From JBGTLW01 sp041743835 (lineage in GTDB: Bacteria; Planctomycetota; Phycisphaerae; Phycisphaerales; Phycisphaeraceae): DNA of 13,152 nucleotides. The DNA is taken from the NCBI GenBank assembly GCA_041743835.1, contig JBGTLW010000073.1, positions 1 through 13,152 of the forward strand. Reading direction: 5' to 3'. Positions 13,014-13,152 of this stretch are shown one piece after another. How positions within the stretch are numbered: the stretch's first letter is position 1; every line of letters begins with the position of its first letter. Position numbers and translations under genes: made by a program. The notes below the pieces were generated by a model. That model had not been told where the DNA came from, did no database searches, and saw only the letters and a program-made list of their open reading frames with translations.

Positions 13014-13152
13014 TGAGCTTCCCCCCAAGTGACGGGCGCGGGGAACAACATGGTTAAGCGGCCTGGTGCTTTGCTTCGTAGGCCGCGGGACTCATATAGT
13101 TTAGCGTCGAGTGCAGACGCTGGCGATTATAAAACACCTCGATGTAGTCGAA
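13014..13152 (-). mobile_element. Second, inverted IS3-family right end
   Basis: Positions 13014-13150 are the reverse complement of 1-137, with no difference noticed. The tip TGAGCTTCCCCCC is at 13014, next to the upstream region of the sigma-factor fragment. The rest of the element lies off the right edge. The two copies point their right ends at each other across 12.9 kb. Confidence 0.85.
13054..13152 (-). CDS. IS3-family transposase OrfB, C-terminal fragment (second copy)
   Basis: The last 32 residues are present, starting FDYIEVFYNRQRLHS and ending KHQAA before TAA. They are the same as the left copy plus one extra residue before the window edge. It is cut only by the end of the window. 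Confidence 0.87.
   Translation of the reverse strand, partial: FDYIEVFYNRQRLHSTLNYMSPAAYEAKHQAA

Overview
The window is a compact type I-G (formerly I-U) CRISPR-Cas locus on a GC-rich bacterial contig. Both ends of the contig lie inside inverted copies of the same IS3-family insertion sequence. The host looks like a planctomycete, possibly Phycisphaerae. This rests on a WhiG/FliA-like sigma factor fragment, a short kinase-fold protein of a kind I associate with planctomycetes, and high GC; it is inference, because no rRNA or ribosomal gene is present. The sequence probably stops at both ends because the assembly broke at the repeated IS.

Layout, left to right: IS3 right end with the last codons of its transposase (1-137); a 14-nt remnant that may be a partial spacer; a CRISPR array of 23 identical-looking 36-nt repeats and 22 spacers (152-1772); a leader (1773-2046). 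A minus-strand operon follows, given here in transcription order: small basic protein (10617-10327), cas3 (10330-7508), csb3-like Cas8 subunit (7508-6735), csb1/cas7 (6742-5651), csb2/cas5-cas6 (5658-4216), cas4-cas1 fusion (4194-2356), cas2 (2337-2047). The reading frames overlap or nearly touch, so the set is probably one transcript running toward the array. The crRNA strand is also the minus strand, giving a repeat with a 7-bp stem and a 5' handle ending ATTGAAGC. To the right are a control region (about 10690-10912), an 88-aa unknown protein on the minus strand, a kinase-like protein on the plus strand, a WYL-domain regulator on the minus strand, a truncated sigma-factor gene, and the second IS end.

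The most interesting element is in the control region. Divergent from the cas operon, at 10807-10912, is a degenerate repeat-spacer-repeat that keeps the CATTGAAGC handle of the main array. The first 18 nt of its pseudo-spacer match 10728-10745 at 16 of 18 positions. The two mismatches fall exactly at spacer positions 6 and 12, the positions that type I effectors flip out and do not read. The matched site lies between the predicted -10 and -35 boxes of the cas operon promoter. This is the design expected of a cas-regulating RNA (CreR/CreA-like), which would guide the type I-G effector to repress its own operon. Such RNAs are known from several other CRISPR types; I cannot tell from here whether one has been reported for I-G. 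A 29-codon mini-ORF with a rare AGA second codon sits between the target and the RNA and could be a CreT-like toxin, with low confidence.

How the parts would work together: Csb2 cuts pre-crRNA from both the array and the mini-array. Csb1, Csb2 and the Cas8-like subunit form the effector. With ordinary spacers the effector recruits Cas3 to destroy invaders; with the partly matching mini-array guide it would only bind the promoter. Cas4-Cas1 and Cas2 add new spacers at the leader end. The small protein encoded ahead of cas3 and the WYL regulator are further candidate controllers.
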